A stretch of DNA of 64,000 nucleotides. Source: Parabacteroides hominis (GTDB taxonomy: Bacteria; Bacteroidota; Bacteroidia; Bacteroidales; Tannerellaceae). The stretch lies in NCBI RefSeq assembly GCF_014287585.1, contig NZ_JACOOJ010000032.1:1-64000 (forward strand), given 5' to 3'. Under the pieces are notes generated by a model. The model saw nothing but the letters and a program-made list of their open reading frames with translations. It made no database searches and was not told the origin of the DNA. Shown piece by piece: positions 54,567-63,109 of this stretch; within the stretch, counting starts at the first letter, position 1, and the number at the start of each line of letters is the position of its first letter. The translations under genes were made by a program, and so were the position numbers.

Positions 54567-55322
54567 TCAGTTTTTGATGATGCCGAGAATCTCATCGACG
54601 AGTTTGTCGAGGTTGCTGCCGCGTACCAGTATTTTGTCCGCCGGAAACGCCGTGGAGCGGAATACCGCCTTGCGTTCTGCCGCCGTCTCCTTGCGGAAGC
54701 GCTTACTGTCCGGTAGATGTGTTTCCAGAATGGGCAGGGCGAACTCGGCACAGACCTTGTCGTATGCCTTGTAAAGTTCAGTCTTTTCGCGTCCGTCCAC
54801 CATGTTCCACACGAGGTAAATCCCTTTGATGCCGGACTTGCCCGTGCTTATCATCTGTTCGTTGATGACAGTGGCGAACTTGATGGAACTCTCCATCACC
54901 ACACGGTCGGCGATGATGGGCGTGAAGATATAGTCCATTTGGGAAATGGTCTGCACCACATCGGCATTGTTGATTGTTCCCGGCAGGTCGAAGAACACGA
55001 AATCGAGGTCGGGCTGCGCTGCCACCAGATTTTCGGCGGTCTTTACCGCATCTTCCGCACGGCTGCATCTGATGGTGTACGGGTTCTTCTTCAGTCGTTT
55101 GAGCTGCTCATACGCCAGCACCTTGTAATGCCCGTCCTCCATGACGGCTTTCATGTCACGCTTGCGCATGTCATGGATACTGTACTGCGGGAAATCGCAG
55201 TCCACCACGGCTACGTTGTAGCCTTTCACATAGTGCAGATAGCTTGCTACAAGCACTGTCAGGGTTGTCTTACCCGCTCCACCTTTCTGCGTGGAGATTG
55301 CCACATAAGTTGCTTCTTTCAT
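54567..55322 (-). CDS. traA: ParA-like ATPase TraA
   Basis: 251 residues. The deviant Walker A STQKGGAGKTTLTVLVASYL (residues 7-26) is typical for ParA/MinD ATPases, followed by VVDCDFPQYSIHDMR and DFVFFDLPGTI. It is the first gene of the transfer operon and may organise DNA or the apparatus with TraB and TraC. Confidence 0.93.
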   Translation of the reverse strand: MKEATYVAISTQKGGAGKTTLTVLVASYLHYVKGYNVAVVDCDFPQYSIHDMRKRDMKAVMEDGHYKVLAYEQLKRLKKNPYTIRCSRAEDAVKTAENLVAAQPDLDFVFFDLPGTINNADVVQTISQMDYIFTPIIADRVVMESSIKFATVINEQMISTGKSGIKGIYLVWNMVDGREKTELYKAYDKVCAEFALPILETHLPDSKRFRKETAAERKAVFRSTAFPADKILVRGSNLDKLVDEILGIIKN

Positions 55323-55731
55323 TTTTTTGATAATTTATTTGGTTATACATCTGTCCGGTGGCGGTAGCGTATTGTCATTAGTACGTACGCACGCACTCCC
55401 ATTCATTTATTTATTCACTCCTTAATCCGGCTGTGCCTGCGGGTATTCATCGGTTTGTCCAACCGTCCATGCTTTTATCCGTCCGCACGGACGTGTGCTT
55501 GGAAAACTATCTGAATACATACACCTGTTTTCAACCGTTTGGATTGATGCCCGGATTGCTGTCCGAACATCCGGCGGAAGGAGTGTATTTTCAGTCCCAC
55601 ATCCGAATCACACTGCAAATAAACAAGGATATTTTGGAACTTGTATCACTTCTCCGGCAAGTGGCAGCACGTTGCGCCGGTTGGCACTGATTGTCCGGGT
55701 CAAGCCTCTGTCGGACATCGCCTTAAGGGCG

Positions 55732-55739
55732 TAACTTTG
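55732..55739 (+). promoter_or_regulatory. Promoter -7 element upstream of mob genes
   Basis: TAACTTTG fits TAnnTTTG about 265 bases before mobA; transcription would run through the palindromes of the oriT region. No clean -33 element is seen. The stretch 55323-55731 shows no gene I can support. Confidence 0.45.
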
Positions 55740-55800
55740 CACCCGAACGGCAGGGTACGCCGCAGGTAGCGCAGCCCGGAGTTTGAAAGGAATCATCCCC

Positions 55801-55925
55801 AATCCGTCCCCGACGGATTTTTATGTTCACCTGAACATAGCAAGATGTCTTTTCAGCCGCTCAAAATATTTTGAGCAGCCACGAAAAGCACTTGCCCTTG
55901 CAGGGGGCGGGCTTTCCCTCCGAAG
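55801..55925 (+). other. Candidate oriT region
   Basis: Three perfect palindromes in a row: AATCCGTC-CCC-GACGGATT (55801-55819), TATGTTCA-CC-TGAACATA (55822-55839) and GCTCAAAATATTTTGAGC (55859-55876), followed by CCCTTGCAGGGGGCGGG (about 55895-55911). Location directly upstream of the relaxase genes and between the divergent tra and mob operons fits oriT. The nick position is not known. Confidence 0.55.
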
Positions 55926-56003
55926 TCGGGAAGCCTTTCAGAACTGCGGTGCTGTAATCCGAAGCGGCGGCTTATGCCGTCAATCCGCTAAATCCAAAGT
56001 AAT

Positions 56004-56432
56004 ATGAAAGAGAAAAGGAAAAGCAAATCAGGGAGAAATCCCAAACTTGATCCGGCGGTGTACCGGTACACCGTCCGTTTCAACGAGGAGGAACACAACC
56101 GTTTCCTCGCCATGTTCGGAAAATCGGGTGTCTATGCACGGTCTGTTTTCCTCAAAGCGCACTTCTTCGGGCAACCGTTCAAGGTGCTGAAGGTGGACAA
56201 GACGTTGGTGGACTATTACACCAAACTGTCGGATTTTCATGCACAATTCCGTGCCGTGGGTACGAATTACAACCAAGTCGTGAAGGAACTGAGGCTGCAT
56301 TTTTCAGAGAAAAAGGCGATGGCGTTGCTCTACAAATTAGAGCAACACACCGTCGAACTCGTGAAACTGAGCCGCCGGATTGTGGAACTTTCAAGGGAAA
56401 TGGAGGCAAAATGGTCGCAAAAATCAGTGTAG
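56004..56432 (+). CDS. mobA: MobA mobilisation protein (relaxosome accessory)
   Basis: 142 residues, basic. VYRYTVRFNEEEHNRFLAMF is a ribbon-helix-helix-like start seen in MobC-type accessory proteins, followed by YNQVVKELRLHFSEKKAMALLYKLE. It should bind oriT and help the MobB relaxase. The start follows the leader motif CCGCTAAATCCAAAGTAATATG also used in the tra operon. The gene overlaps mobB by 22 bases. Confidence 0.88.
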   Translation: MKEKRKSKSGRNPKLDPAVYRYTVRFNEEEHNRFLAMFGKSGVYARSVFLKAHFFGQPFKVLKVDKTLVDYYTKLSDFHAQFRAVGTNYNQVVKELRLHFSEKKAMALLYKLEQHTVELVKLSRRIVELSREMEAKWSQKSV

Positions 56433-57658
56433 GAAGTTCGTTGTACGGCGCGATTGCCTACAACGGGGAGAAGATTAACGAGGCGCAGGGGCGGCTTCTC
56501 ACCACCAACCGCATCTACAATGACGGTTCGGGAACGGTGGACATAGGCAAGGCGATGGAGGGTTTTCTCACCTTCCTGCCACCGCAGATGAAGATCGAGA
56601 AGCCGGTGGTGCATATCTCTCTCAACCCGCACCCGGAGGATGTGCTGACCGATATTGAGTTGCAGAATATCGCCCGCGAGTATCTGGAAAAACTCGGTTT
56701 CGGAAACCAGCCTTATCTTGTATTCAAGCACGAGGACATCGACCGCCACCACCTGCACATCGTGACGGTCAACGTGGACGAGAACGGGAAAAGGCTCAAC
56801 CGGGATTTTCTCTACCGCCGCAGCGACCGTATCCGCAGGGAACTGGAACAGAAGTACGGATTGCATCCGGCAGAACGTAAAAATCAGAGATTGGATAATC
56901 CGTTGCGCAAGGTGGCCGCATCGGCAGGTGATGTGAAGAAGCAGGTAGGCAACACCGTGAAGGCTCTGAATGGGCAGTACCGTTTCCAGACGATGGGCGA
57001 ATACCGTGCGCTCCTTTCCTTATATAATATGACGGTGGAGGAAGCGAGGGGCAACGTGCGCGGACGGGAGTATCACGGGCTGGTCTATTCCGTCACGGAC
57101 GACAAGGGTAACAAGGTGGGCAACCCGTTCAAATCCTCGCTTTTCGGGAAGTCCGCAGGCTATGAAGCCGTACAGAAGAAGTTTGTCCGTTCCAAATCGG
57201 AAATCAAGGATAGGAAACTGGCAGACATGACGAAACGCACCGTCCTTTCCGTGCTGCAAGGCACTTATGACAAGGACAAATTTGTATCCCAACTCAAAGA
57301 GAAGGGCATCGACACCGTACTGCGCTACACAGAGGAAGGGCGCATCTATGGGGCTACCTTCATCGACCACCGCACGGGATGCGTGCTGAACGGTTCGCGC
57401 ATGGGTAAGGAGCTTTCGGCGAATGCCTTGCAGGAACACTTCACCCTGCCATACGCCGGACAACCGCCGATACCGCTATCCATCCCTGTGGATGCTGCGG
57501 ACAAGGCACACGGGCAGACCGCCTACGACAGTGAAGATATATCGGGCGGTATGGGCTTGCTCACTCCCGAAGGTCCGGCGGTAGATGCCGAGGAAGAGGC
57601 TTTCATCCGGGCGATGAAGCGCAAAAAGAAGAAAAAACGCAAGGGCTTGGGTATGTAA
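56411..57658 (+). CDS. mobB: MobB relaxase
   Basis: 415 residues. The relaxase N-terminus reads MVAKISVGSSLYGAIAYNGEKI and the metal site is the three-histidine DIDRHHLHIVTVNVD motif near residue 120, as in MOBP-type relaxases that nick oriT and carry the strand. A lysine-rich C-terminus (KRKKKKKRKGLGM) is likely DNA-binding. It overlaps mobA, supporting tight coupling. Confidence 0.9.
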   Translation: MVAKISVGSSLYGAIAYNGEKINEAQGRLLTTNRIYNDGSGTVDIGKAMEGFLTFLPPQMKIEKPVVHISLNPHPEDVLTDIELQNIAREYLEKLGFGNQPYLVFKHEDIDRHHLHIVTVNVDENGKRLNRDFLYRRSDRIRRELEQKYGLHPAERKNQRLDNPLRKVAASAGDVKKQVGNTVKALNGQYRFQTMGEYRALLSLYNMTVEEARGNVRGREYHGLVYSVTDDKGNKVGNPFKSSLFGKSAGYEAVQKKFVRSKSEIKDRKLADMTKRTVLSVLQGTYDKDKFVSQLKEKGIDTVLRYTEEGRIYGATFIDHRTGCVLNGSRMGKELSANALQEHFTLPYAGQPPIPLSIPVDAADKAHGQTAYDSEDISGGMGLLTPEGPAVDAEEEAFIRAMKRKKKKKRKGLGM

Positions 57659-57688
57659 TCAGAGTATCAACAATTAAAAAATCAATGT

Positions 57689-59707
57689 ATGTCACAACAA
57701 GAAGACGATTTGAGGGCATTGGCGAAAATCATGGATTTTCTGCGTGCCGTGAGTATCATTTTAGTGGTCATGAACGTGTACTGGTTCTGCTACGAAGCCA
57801 TCCGGCTGTGGGGCGTGAACATCGGCGTGGTGGACAAAATCCTTCTGAACTTCGACCGCACGGCGGGGCTGTTCCATTCCATTCTCTACACGAAGCTGTT
57901 TTCCGTCCTTTTGCTTGCCTTGTCCTGTCTGGGTACGAAGGGTGTCAAGGGTGAGAAAATCACTTGGGGGAGAATCTGGACAGCATTTGCCGTCGGGTTC
58001 GTGCTGTTTTTCCTGAACTGGTGGTTGCTGCCCCTGCCGCTGCCGCTTGAAGCGGTGACGGGACTGTATGTCCTTACCATTGGAACGGGCTATGTCTGCC
58101 TGTTGATGGGTGGTCTGTGGATGAGCCGCCTGTTGAAACACAATTTGATGGAGGATGTTTTCAACAACGAGAACGAGAGTTTCATGCAGGAAACGAGGCT
58201 TATCGAAAGCGAGTATTCGGTCAATCTGCCGACACGTTTCTATTACAGGAAACGCTGGAACAACGGTTGGATCAATGTAGTTAATCCCTTCCGTGCGTCC
58301 ATCGTGTTGGGTACGCCGGGCAGCGGCAAGTCCTATGCCGTGGTAAACAATTTTATCAAGCAACAGATTGAAAAGGGCTTTAGTCAATACATCTACGATT
58401 TCAAGTATCCCGACCTATCTACTATTGCCTACAACCATTTGCTGAACCACCCGGACGGCTACAAGGTAAAGCCGAAGTTCTATGTGATCAACTTCGACGA
58501 CCCGCGACGCTCTCATCGGTGCAATCCCATTCACCCGGATTTTATGGAAGATATTACGGATGCCTATGAGAGTGCCTACACAATAATGCTCAACCTCAAT
58601 AAAACGTGGGTGCAAAAGCAGGGCGACTTCTTCGTGGAGTCACCTATCATTCTGTTTGCCAGTATTATCTGGTATCTCAAAATCTATCAGAACGGGAAGT
58701 TTTGCACGTTTCCCCATGCTATCGAGTTTCTGAACCGCCGTTACGAGGATATATTTCCGATACTGACCTCTTATCCGGAGCTGGAGAACTACCTTTCGCC
58801 GTTCATGGATGCGTGGCTTGGAGGGGCTGCGGAGCAGCTCATGGGTCAGATAGCGTCGGCAAAAATCCCGCTTTCGAGGATGATTTCACCGCAGCTCTAC
58901 TGGGTGATGTCAGACAGCGAGTTTACGCTGGACATCAACAATCCCGAAGAGCCGAAAATCCTCTGCGTGGGTAACAATCCCGACCGTCAGAATATCTACG
59001 GTGCGGCACTCGGTCTGTATAATTCCCGTATCGTGAAGCTCATCAACAAGAAGGGGATGCTGAAGTCATCGGTCATCATCGACGAGTTGCCCACAATATA
59101 CTTCAAAGGGTTGGACAATCTTATAGCTACCGCCCGAAGCAACAAGGTTGCCGTGTGTCTGGGCTTTCAGGATTTCAGCCAGTTAGTGCGTGACTACGGG
59201 GACAAAGAGGCGAAAGTGGTGATGAACACTGTCGGCAATATTTTCTCCGGTCAGGTGGTGGGGGAAACAGCCAAGACGCTCTCCGAGCGGTTCGGTAAGG
59301 TGTTGCAGAAACGGCAGTCCATCTCCATCAACCGGCAGGATGTTTCCACCTCCATCAACACGCAGATGGACGCGCTCATTCCACCGAGTAAGATTTCCGG
59401 GCTTACGCAGGGAATGTTTGTCGGTTCTGTATCCGACAACTTCAACGAGCGTATCGAGCAGAAGATTTTTCATTGCGAGATTGTGGTGGATGCCGAAAAG
59501 GTGAAACGGGAAGAAAGTGCCTACAAGAAAATTCCCGTCATTACAAACTTCACGGACGAGGACGGCAACGACCGCATGAAGGAAACGGTGCAGGCGAACT
59601 ACCGGCGCATCAAGGAAGAGGTGAAGCAGATTGTGCAGGAGGAACTGGAGCGTATCAAAAACGATCCGGTGCTGTGTAAACTGCTACCAGATAATGAGAC
59701 TGTCTAA
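57689..59707 (+). CDS. mobC: MobC type IV coupling protein
   Basis: 672 residues with N-terminal membrane segments (SIILVVMNVYWFCYEAIRL, ILYTKLFSVLLLALSCLG, TAFAVGFVLFFLNWWLLPLP, LTIGTGYVCLLMGGLWMS). The VirD4-type ATPase has Walker A GTPGSGKSYAVVNNF at about residues 208-222 and Walker B SVIIDELPTIYFKGL near 470. It links the relaxosome to the TraG-type channel. Its stop codon lies in the first bases of the insertion-sequence relic, so the C-terminus may have been slightly altered. Confidence 0.92.
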   Translation: MSQQEDDLRALAKIMDFLRAVSIILVVMNVYWFCYEAIRLWGVNIGVVDKILLNFDRTAGLFHSILYTKLFSVLLLALSCLGTKGVKGEKITWGRIWTAFAVGFVLFFLNWWLLPLPLPLEAVTGLYVLTIGTGYVCLLMGGLWMSRLLKHNLMEDVFNNENESFMQETRLIESEYSVNLPTRFYYRKRWNNGWINVVNPFRASIVLGTPGSGKSYAVVNNFIKQQIEKGFSQYIYDFKYPDLSTIAYNHLLNHPDGYKVKPKFYVINFDDPRRSHRCNPIHPDFMEDITDAYESAYTIMLNLNKTWVQKQGDFFVESPIILFASIIWYLKIYQNGKFCTFPHAIEFLNRRYEDIFPILTSYPELENYLSPFMDAWLGGAAEQLMGQIASAKIPLSRMISPQLYWVMSDSEFTLDINNPEEPKILCVGNNPDRQNIYGAALGLYNSRIVKLINKKGMLKSSVIIDELPTIYFKGLDNLIATARSNKVAVCLGFQDFSQLVRDYGDKEAKVVMNTVGNIFSGQVVGETAKTLSERFGKVLQKRQSISINRQDVSTSINTQMDALIPPSKISGLTQGMFVGSVSDNFNERIEQKIFHCEIVVDAEKVKREESAYKKIPVITNFTDEDGNDRMKETVQANYRRIKEEVKQIVQEELERIKNDPVLCKLLPDNETV

Positions 59708-59832
59708 CAAGTCCCCAAAATTGAAAATTATCCCTATCGAAGTTTGAAGTGACCCCCAAAAGTTGGATACAATTTTTTTGGGGGGCACTTCAGTTCTGAC
59801 GGGTAAAATCGTAAAATTCGGACTTGTTAGAC
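59702..59832. mobile_element. Relic of two nested insertion-sequence ends
   Basis: Outer 13-base perfect inverted repeats GTCTAACAAGTCC (59702-59714 and 59820-59832) enclose an inner pair that begins TGAAGTGACCCCCAAAA and ends TTTTGGGGGGCACTTCA (59745-59792). The inner ends resemble IS3-family (IS150-like) termini brought together with the transposase lost; the outer ends look like those of a second element. It fills the gap between mobC and the KAP gene. Confidence 0.6.
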
Positions 59833-59838
59833 AAATAC

Positions 59839-62800
59839 TTACGCGGTTTCAACCTCAGGTACTGAATCTATCGAATTGACAAATTTAACCAATTGCGGAT
59901 CTGAATCTTTTTGTATGAGGTTTCGGAGACTCTTTTTCAATTCATAAGCATCATCCCCTGCTGTATTTATTAAATCCATATAAAAATCTTTGTTTTGCAG
60001 AATCAATGAACGGCATGCCCCATCGGAAATTACAGGTTTCACTATTTTATCAATAACGTCTCCAGCTTGACTTTTCAAATTACCATGCGATCTAAGCCAT
60101 GTTTCGAAAAATTGAAACTTTATTGCATTGATAGTCTTTTTACCGATGCAGAAATCATTTCTTATATCGGTAACTGTCGATTTAATTTTTCGTTTATCCA
60201 ATCTTTCAACTATATTCTTGAAACAATTAGGGAAAGGATTCAAACTTTGAGTTCCAGAAGCAATATCCATCAGAATCTTTTTGCCAAATTCAGTCAAGTT
60301 ATCTGGCAAGGATTTGATTTTAGCCAGTAAATGTTTTATTGCGACAAACCAATAATATGATGTATGTGCTGTTCTTTGGGCGTATAATGTATCAACACTT
60401 ATTTCAGACAACGCTTCGAACGCTATTTTATTGATATGATCGGTCAGGACATTGCTTATTTTAGTGGTCAAATCGTAAAAAGATGCGTCAGGAATTACAT
60501 CTTTAATATTGTTCTTAGTGATATACTTATCCAAATCGGTATTCCACTCTGCTAAATGCTCGATAAATACCTCATCCGTTACACCTATTCTGTTCTTAAT
60601 ATCTTCAAATTGGGGCAATATGTCTGAGAGCAATAATTTATAGCCAAGTTTATGATTTACCATGTATTGTAGTGTTTCATTTAATAGCGGTATATTCCAT
60701 CCCACACTATTTACTAATAAGTCTCCATGATCCACATAATAGTCCATGAGTTCTGCAACATATTTTATATCTCCACCCTCTATTAAGGAAACGGAATGAC
60801 CATGTGCCAATTGCATGGCGACTAAATCGTAATATCCAGACTCTTTAATGTTTCGGCCATCAGTTTCTAATTCAGAATGCAACTGATTTATGTAGGTTGA
60901 ATCTAACGTTACAGGTAAAGGTCTTTCTTCGTCAGATGCCAATAAACGATAGGTTGTAAATATAGCCCCTATATTATCTTTATTTACATTCTGTTCATCA
61001 ATGCAATTCGTGATCGCTTGCAAAAGCGTTGGAAACGTATAGGTAGAATTATCTTTTAACGTTTTTACAATATCTGCATGGTCGAAATTATCGGGTAGTA
61101 AGTTTGCCAAATAATTATCGAGCGCCTCCGAATTTGTTGCTACTTGATAATATTTATATGCTTTAGTTGTCGCGTTATCCCGATAGGCAGCATCTGTTGC
61201 ATTTGCAGCTTGAATATAATCGATAAATGTATTTGGCTTGACTGTTTTTGCTTCAATCAATGACGTAAAATCGCACGCCAACTTATTTTGCGCAATAAAC
61301 CTGTCTATTGCATCTAACGTTTTGAAATAGTCGCCGCCATTGAAGTCATTGAACCGAACTATCTTCTTATATAATTGAGCAATCACATGGTTTTGGCTTT
61401 CCGTGTCTAAATGCAACAGCAGTTCTTGGTATTCGACAGGGAACACCTGCTTCTCTATGGATTCTTTTAATTTCAATTGTGCTATTCTTTGCCATACACG
61501 CAGAATAACATCGCTCTTTCGAGTTAATTTATGCAAACAATGTATAATCTTATCGATAAGCGCATTGTCCATACATTGTATAACTTCTTCTAATACAGTG
61601 TCAAATTGTTTATTAGTCTCTGCATATTGATTTATGTCGTGGTCTTCTTCTCCGTTGATGCAGCCTTCAATATATTTTTTCAATGGAATTTGTCGAGCAT
61701 CTTCAACATCGACACCATATACCAAAGCTGCAATTTCGCGTTGTGTTTGCAGATCATTGTTAATTATTGTTTGAATGCCATTCAGATAGTCGCCGGACAA
61801 TATTTGTTCTACTGGATTTGCCAGAATATCCGTCTTCTTCAAACAGAACAATGCTATGTTTATCATCAAAATTTCGTTACACCACTCTTGTTTAAGAGCG
61901 ACCATCTCATTGATATATGATATAATTTCCCTAACATTGGCATTAGGATTTACCAATCTGAATATCCGATTTATAGTTTCTTTCGCTTCATTTTCTGTTT
62001 CTCCAAATGCTTCAACAAACAGTTTGTTGAATATACTTCGATAGTCGGTAATAACAGGAGGAGCAACACGATAAACAATAGGGAAAGTTTTATTGATAAA
62101 ATACTTGGTCAGTTGTTTCGTTTGTTCGTCGGTCTCATCTCCGAATGCACAAGCTAAATGTGTTTCATCGAAAGGAATAACAGCCCAAACATTTTCAAAA
62201 CCGCTATCGGCGAAGAACGTATGGATAGAAGACCATAATTCTTTTACTTTTTCAGCGGGGAGACGATCCATGTTGTCAAAAACAAGGACTAATTTACGTT
62301 GTCCTTTTTCCTTGATAAAATCAGAAATGTCTTGCATCCATGTTTTGAACTCGTAAACCGTTGGTTCGTCTTCGCTCAAAGTCTCATAGCAAACGTCCTT
62401 TTCGACTTTATCTTGATAAATAGCTAACATATAACTCCATCCATATTTATGATCTTTGCTATATGCCCATTTCCAAACGCACAATGCAATAAGAACTGGC
62501 AGTGCAGCTATGATAATAGACAATAAAGAAAACCACCATGTTGTGGGTGTAGGTTTTACTGCATACGCAATAAATGTAAATATCGGAGTTAAAACTGCAA
62601 CCAAAAATGCCGCAACCATACCATTACTGATAAGGGGATATTTTTCGGTTACGGTCTCCGTTTTACGGGCTAATAAATATTTCAGCTTTTCAGACCATGA
62701 TACGGTTTTCGTACCTCCACCTTTGACTTTTATTGTTGCATTTCCAGATAGGATACCATCATCAATAAGTTTGCTTGTAAGCAATTCCAATATAGAGCGG

Positions 62801-63093
62801 CGTTGCAAGTCCTCTTGATGTCCCCATGCGTCATACTCAAAAAAGTAATAGTCGTCTGATAATTCACGTTCCAACATTTTAACCACGTTGGATTTTCCAG
62901 ATCCCCAAATACCTTCGATGCCGATAATTCGAGGTAAAGTACATTCCTCATCCAATGAATCATTCTGACAAAAATGGCGAGCAATAGTTTTTGCCAACCT
63001 TTCTTGCGAACCTCCATCGAATTTGTCAATACCACACGGTTTATTTTGGATAAACCGCGGATATTGCTGTTTGGATTGTAGTTTTGTTTCCAT
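59839..63093 (-). CDS. KAP-family membrane P-loop NTPase
   Basis: 1084 residues. Walker A GIEGIWGSGKSNV (about 58-70) and Walker B KLVLVFDNMDRL (about 267-278) are separated by two membrane helices (about 157-178 and 185-208), the defining architecture of KAP NTPases. A roughly 700-residue helical C-terminal region follows, without recognised motif. Members are known from phage exclusion (PifA of F plasmid) and are frequent in defence islands. Its base composition is clearly AT-richer than the tra genes, consistent with separate acquisition. It lies 16 bases downstream of the AAA_14 gene and may share its transcript. Confidence 0.85.
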   Translation of the reverse strand: METKLQSKQQYPRFIQNKPCGIDKFDGGSQERLAKTIARHFCQNDSLDEECTLPRIIGIEGIWGSGKSNVVKMLERELSDDYYFFEYDAWGHQEDLQRRSILELLTSKLIDDGILSGNATIKVKGGGTKTVSWSEKLKYLLARKTETVTEKYPLISNGMVAAFLVAVLTPIFTFIAYAVKPTPTTWWFSLLSIIIAALPVLIALCVWKWAYSKDHKYGWSYMLAIYQDKVEKDVCYETLSEDEPTVYEFKTWMQDISDFIKEKGQRKLVLVFDNMDRLPAEKVKELWSSIHTFFADSGFENVWAVIPFDETHLACAFGDETDEQTKQLTKYFINKTFPIVYRVAPPVITDYRSIFNKLFVEAFGETENEAKETINRIFRLVNPNANVREIISYINEMVALKQEWCNEILMINIALFCLKKTDILANPVEQILSGDYLNGIQTIINNDLQTQREIAALVYGVDVEDARQIPLKKYIEGCINGEEDHDINQYAETNKQFDTVLEEVIQCMDNALIDKIIHCLHKLTRKSDVILRVWQRIAQLKLKESIEKQVFPVEYQELLLHLDTESQNHVIAQLYKKIVRFNDFNGGDYFKTLDAIDRFIAQNKLACDFTSLIEAKTVKPNTFIDYIQAANATDAAYRDNATTKAYKYYQVATNSEALDNYLANLLPDNFDHADIVKTLKDNSTYTFPTLLQAITNCIDEQNVNKDNIGAIFTTYRLLASDEERPLPVTLDSTYINQLHSELETDGRNIKESGYYDLVAMQLAHGHSVSLIEGGDIKYVAELMDYYVDHGDLLVNSVGWNIPLLNETLQYMVNHKLGYKLLLSDILPQFEDIKNRIGVTDEVFIEHLAEWNTDLDKYITKNNIKDVIPDASFYDLTTKISNVLTDHINKIAFEALSEISVDTLYAQRTAHTSYYWFVAIKHLLAKIKSLPDNLTEFGKKILMDIASGTQSLNPFPNCFKNIVERLDKRKIKSTVTDIRNDFCIGKKTINAIKFQFFETWLRSHGNLKSQAGDVIDKIVKPVISDGACRSLILQNKDFYMDLINTAGDDAYELKKSLRNLIQKDSDPQLVKFVNSIDSVPEVETA

Positions 63094-63109
63094 ATACGTA
63101 ATTTATTGA

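Noticed and set aside
55433..55734. Short plus-strand open frames between traA and mobA
   Set aside because: No recognised motif and no ribosome site; the region is better explained as promoter and oriT DNA.
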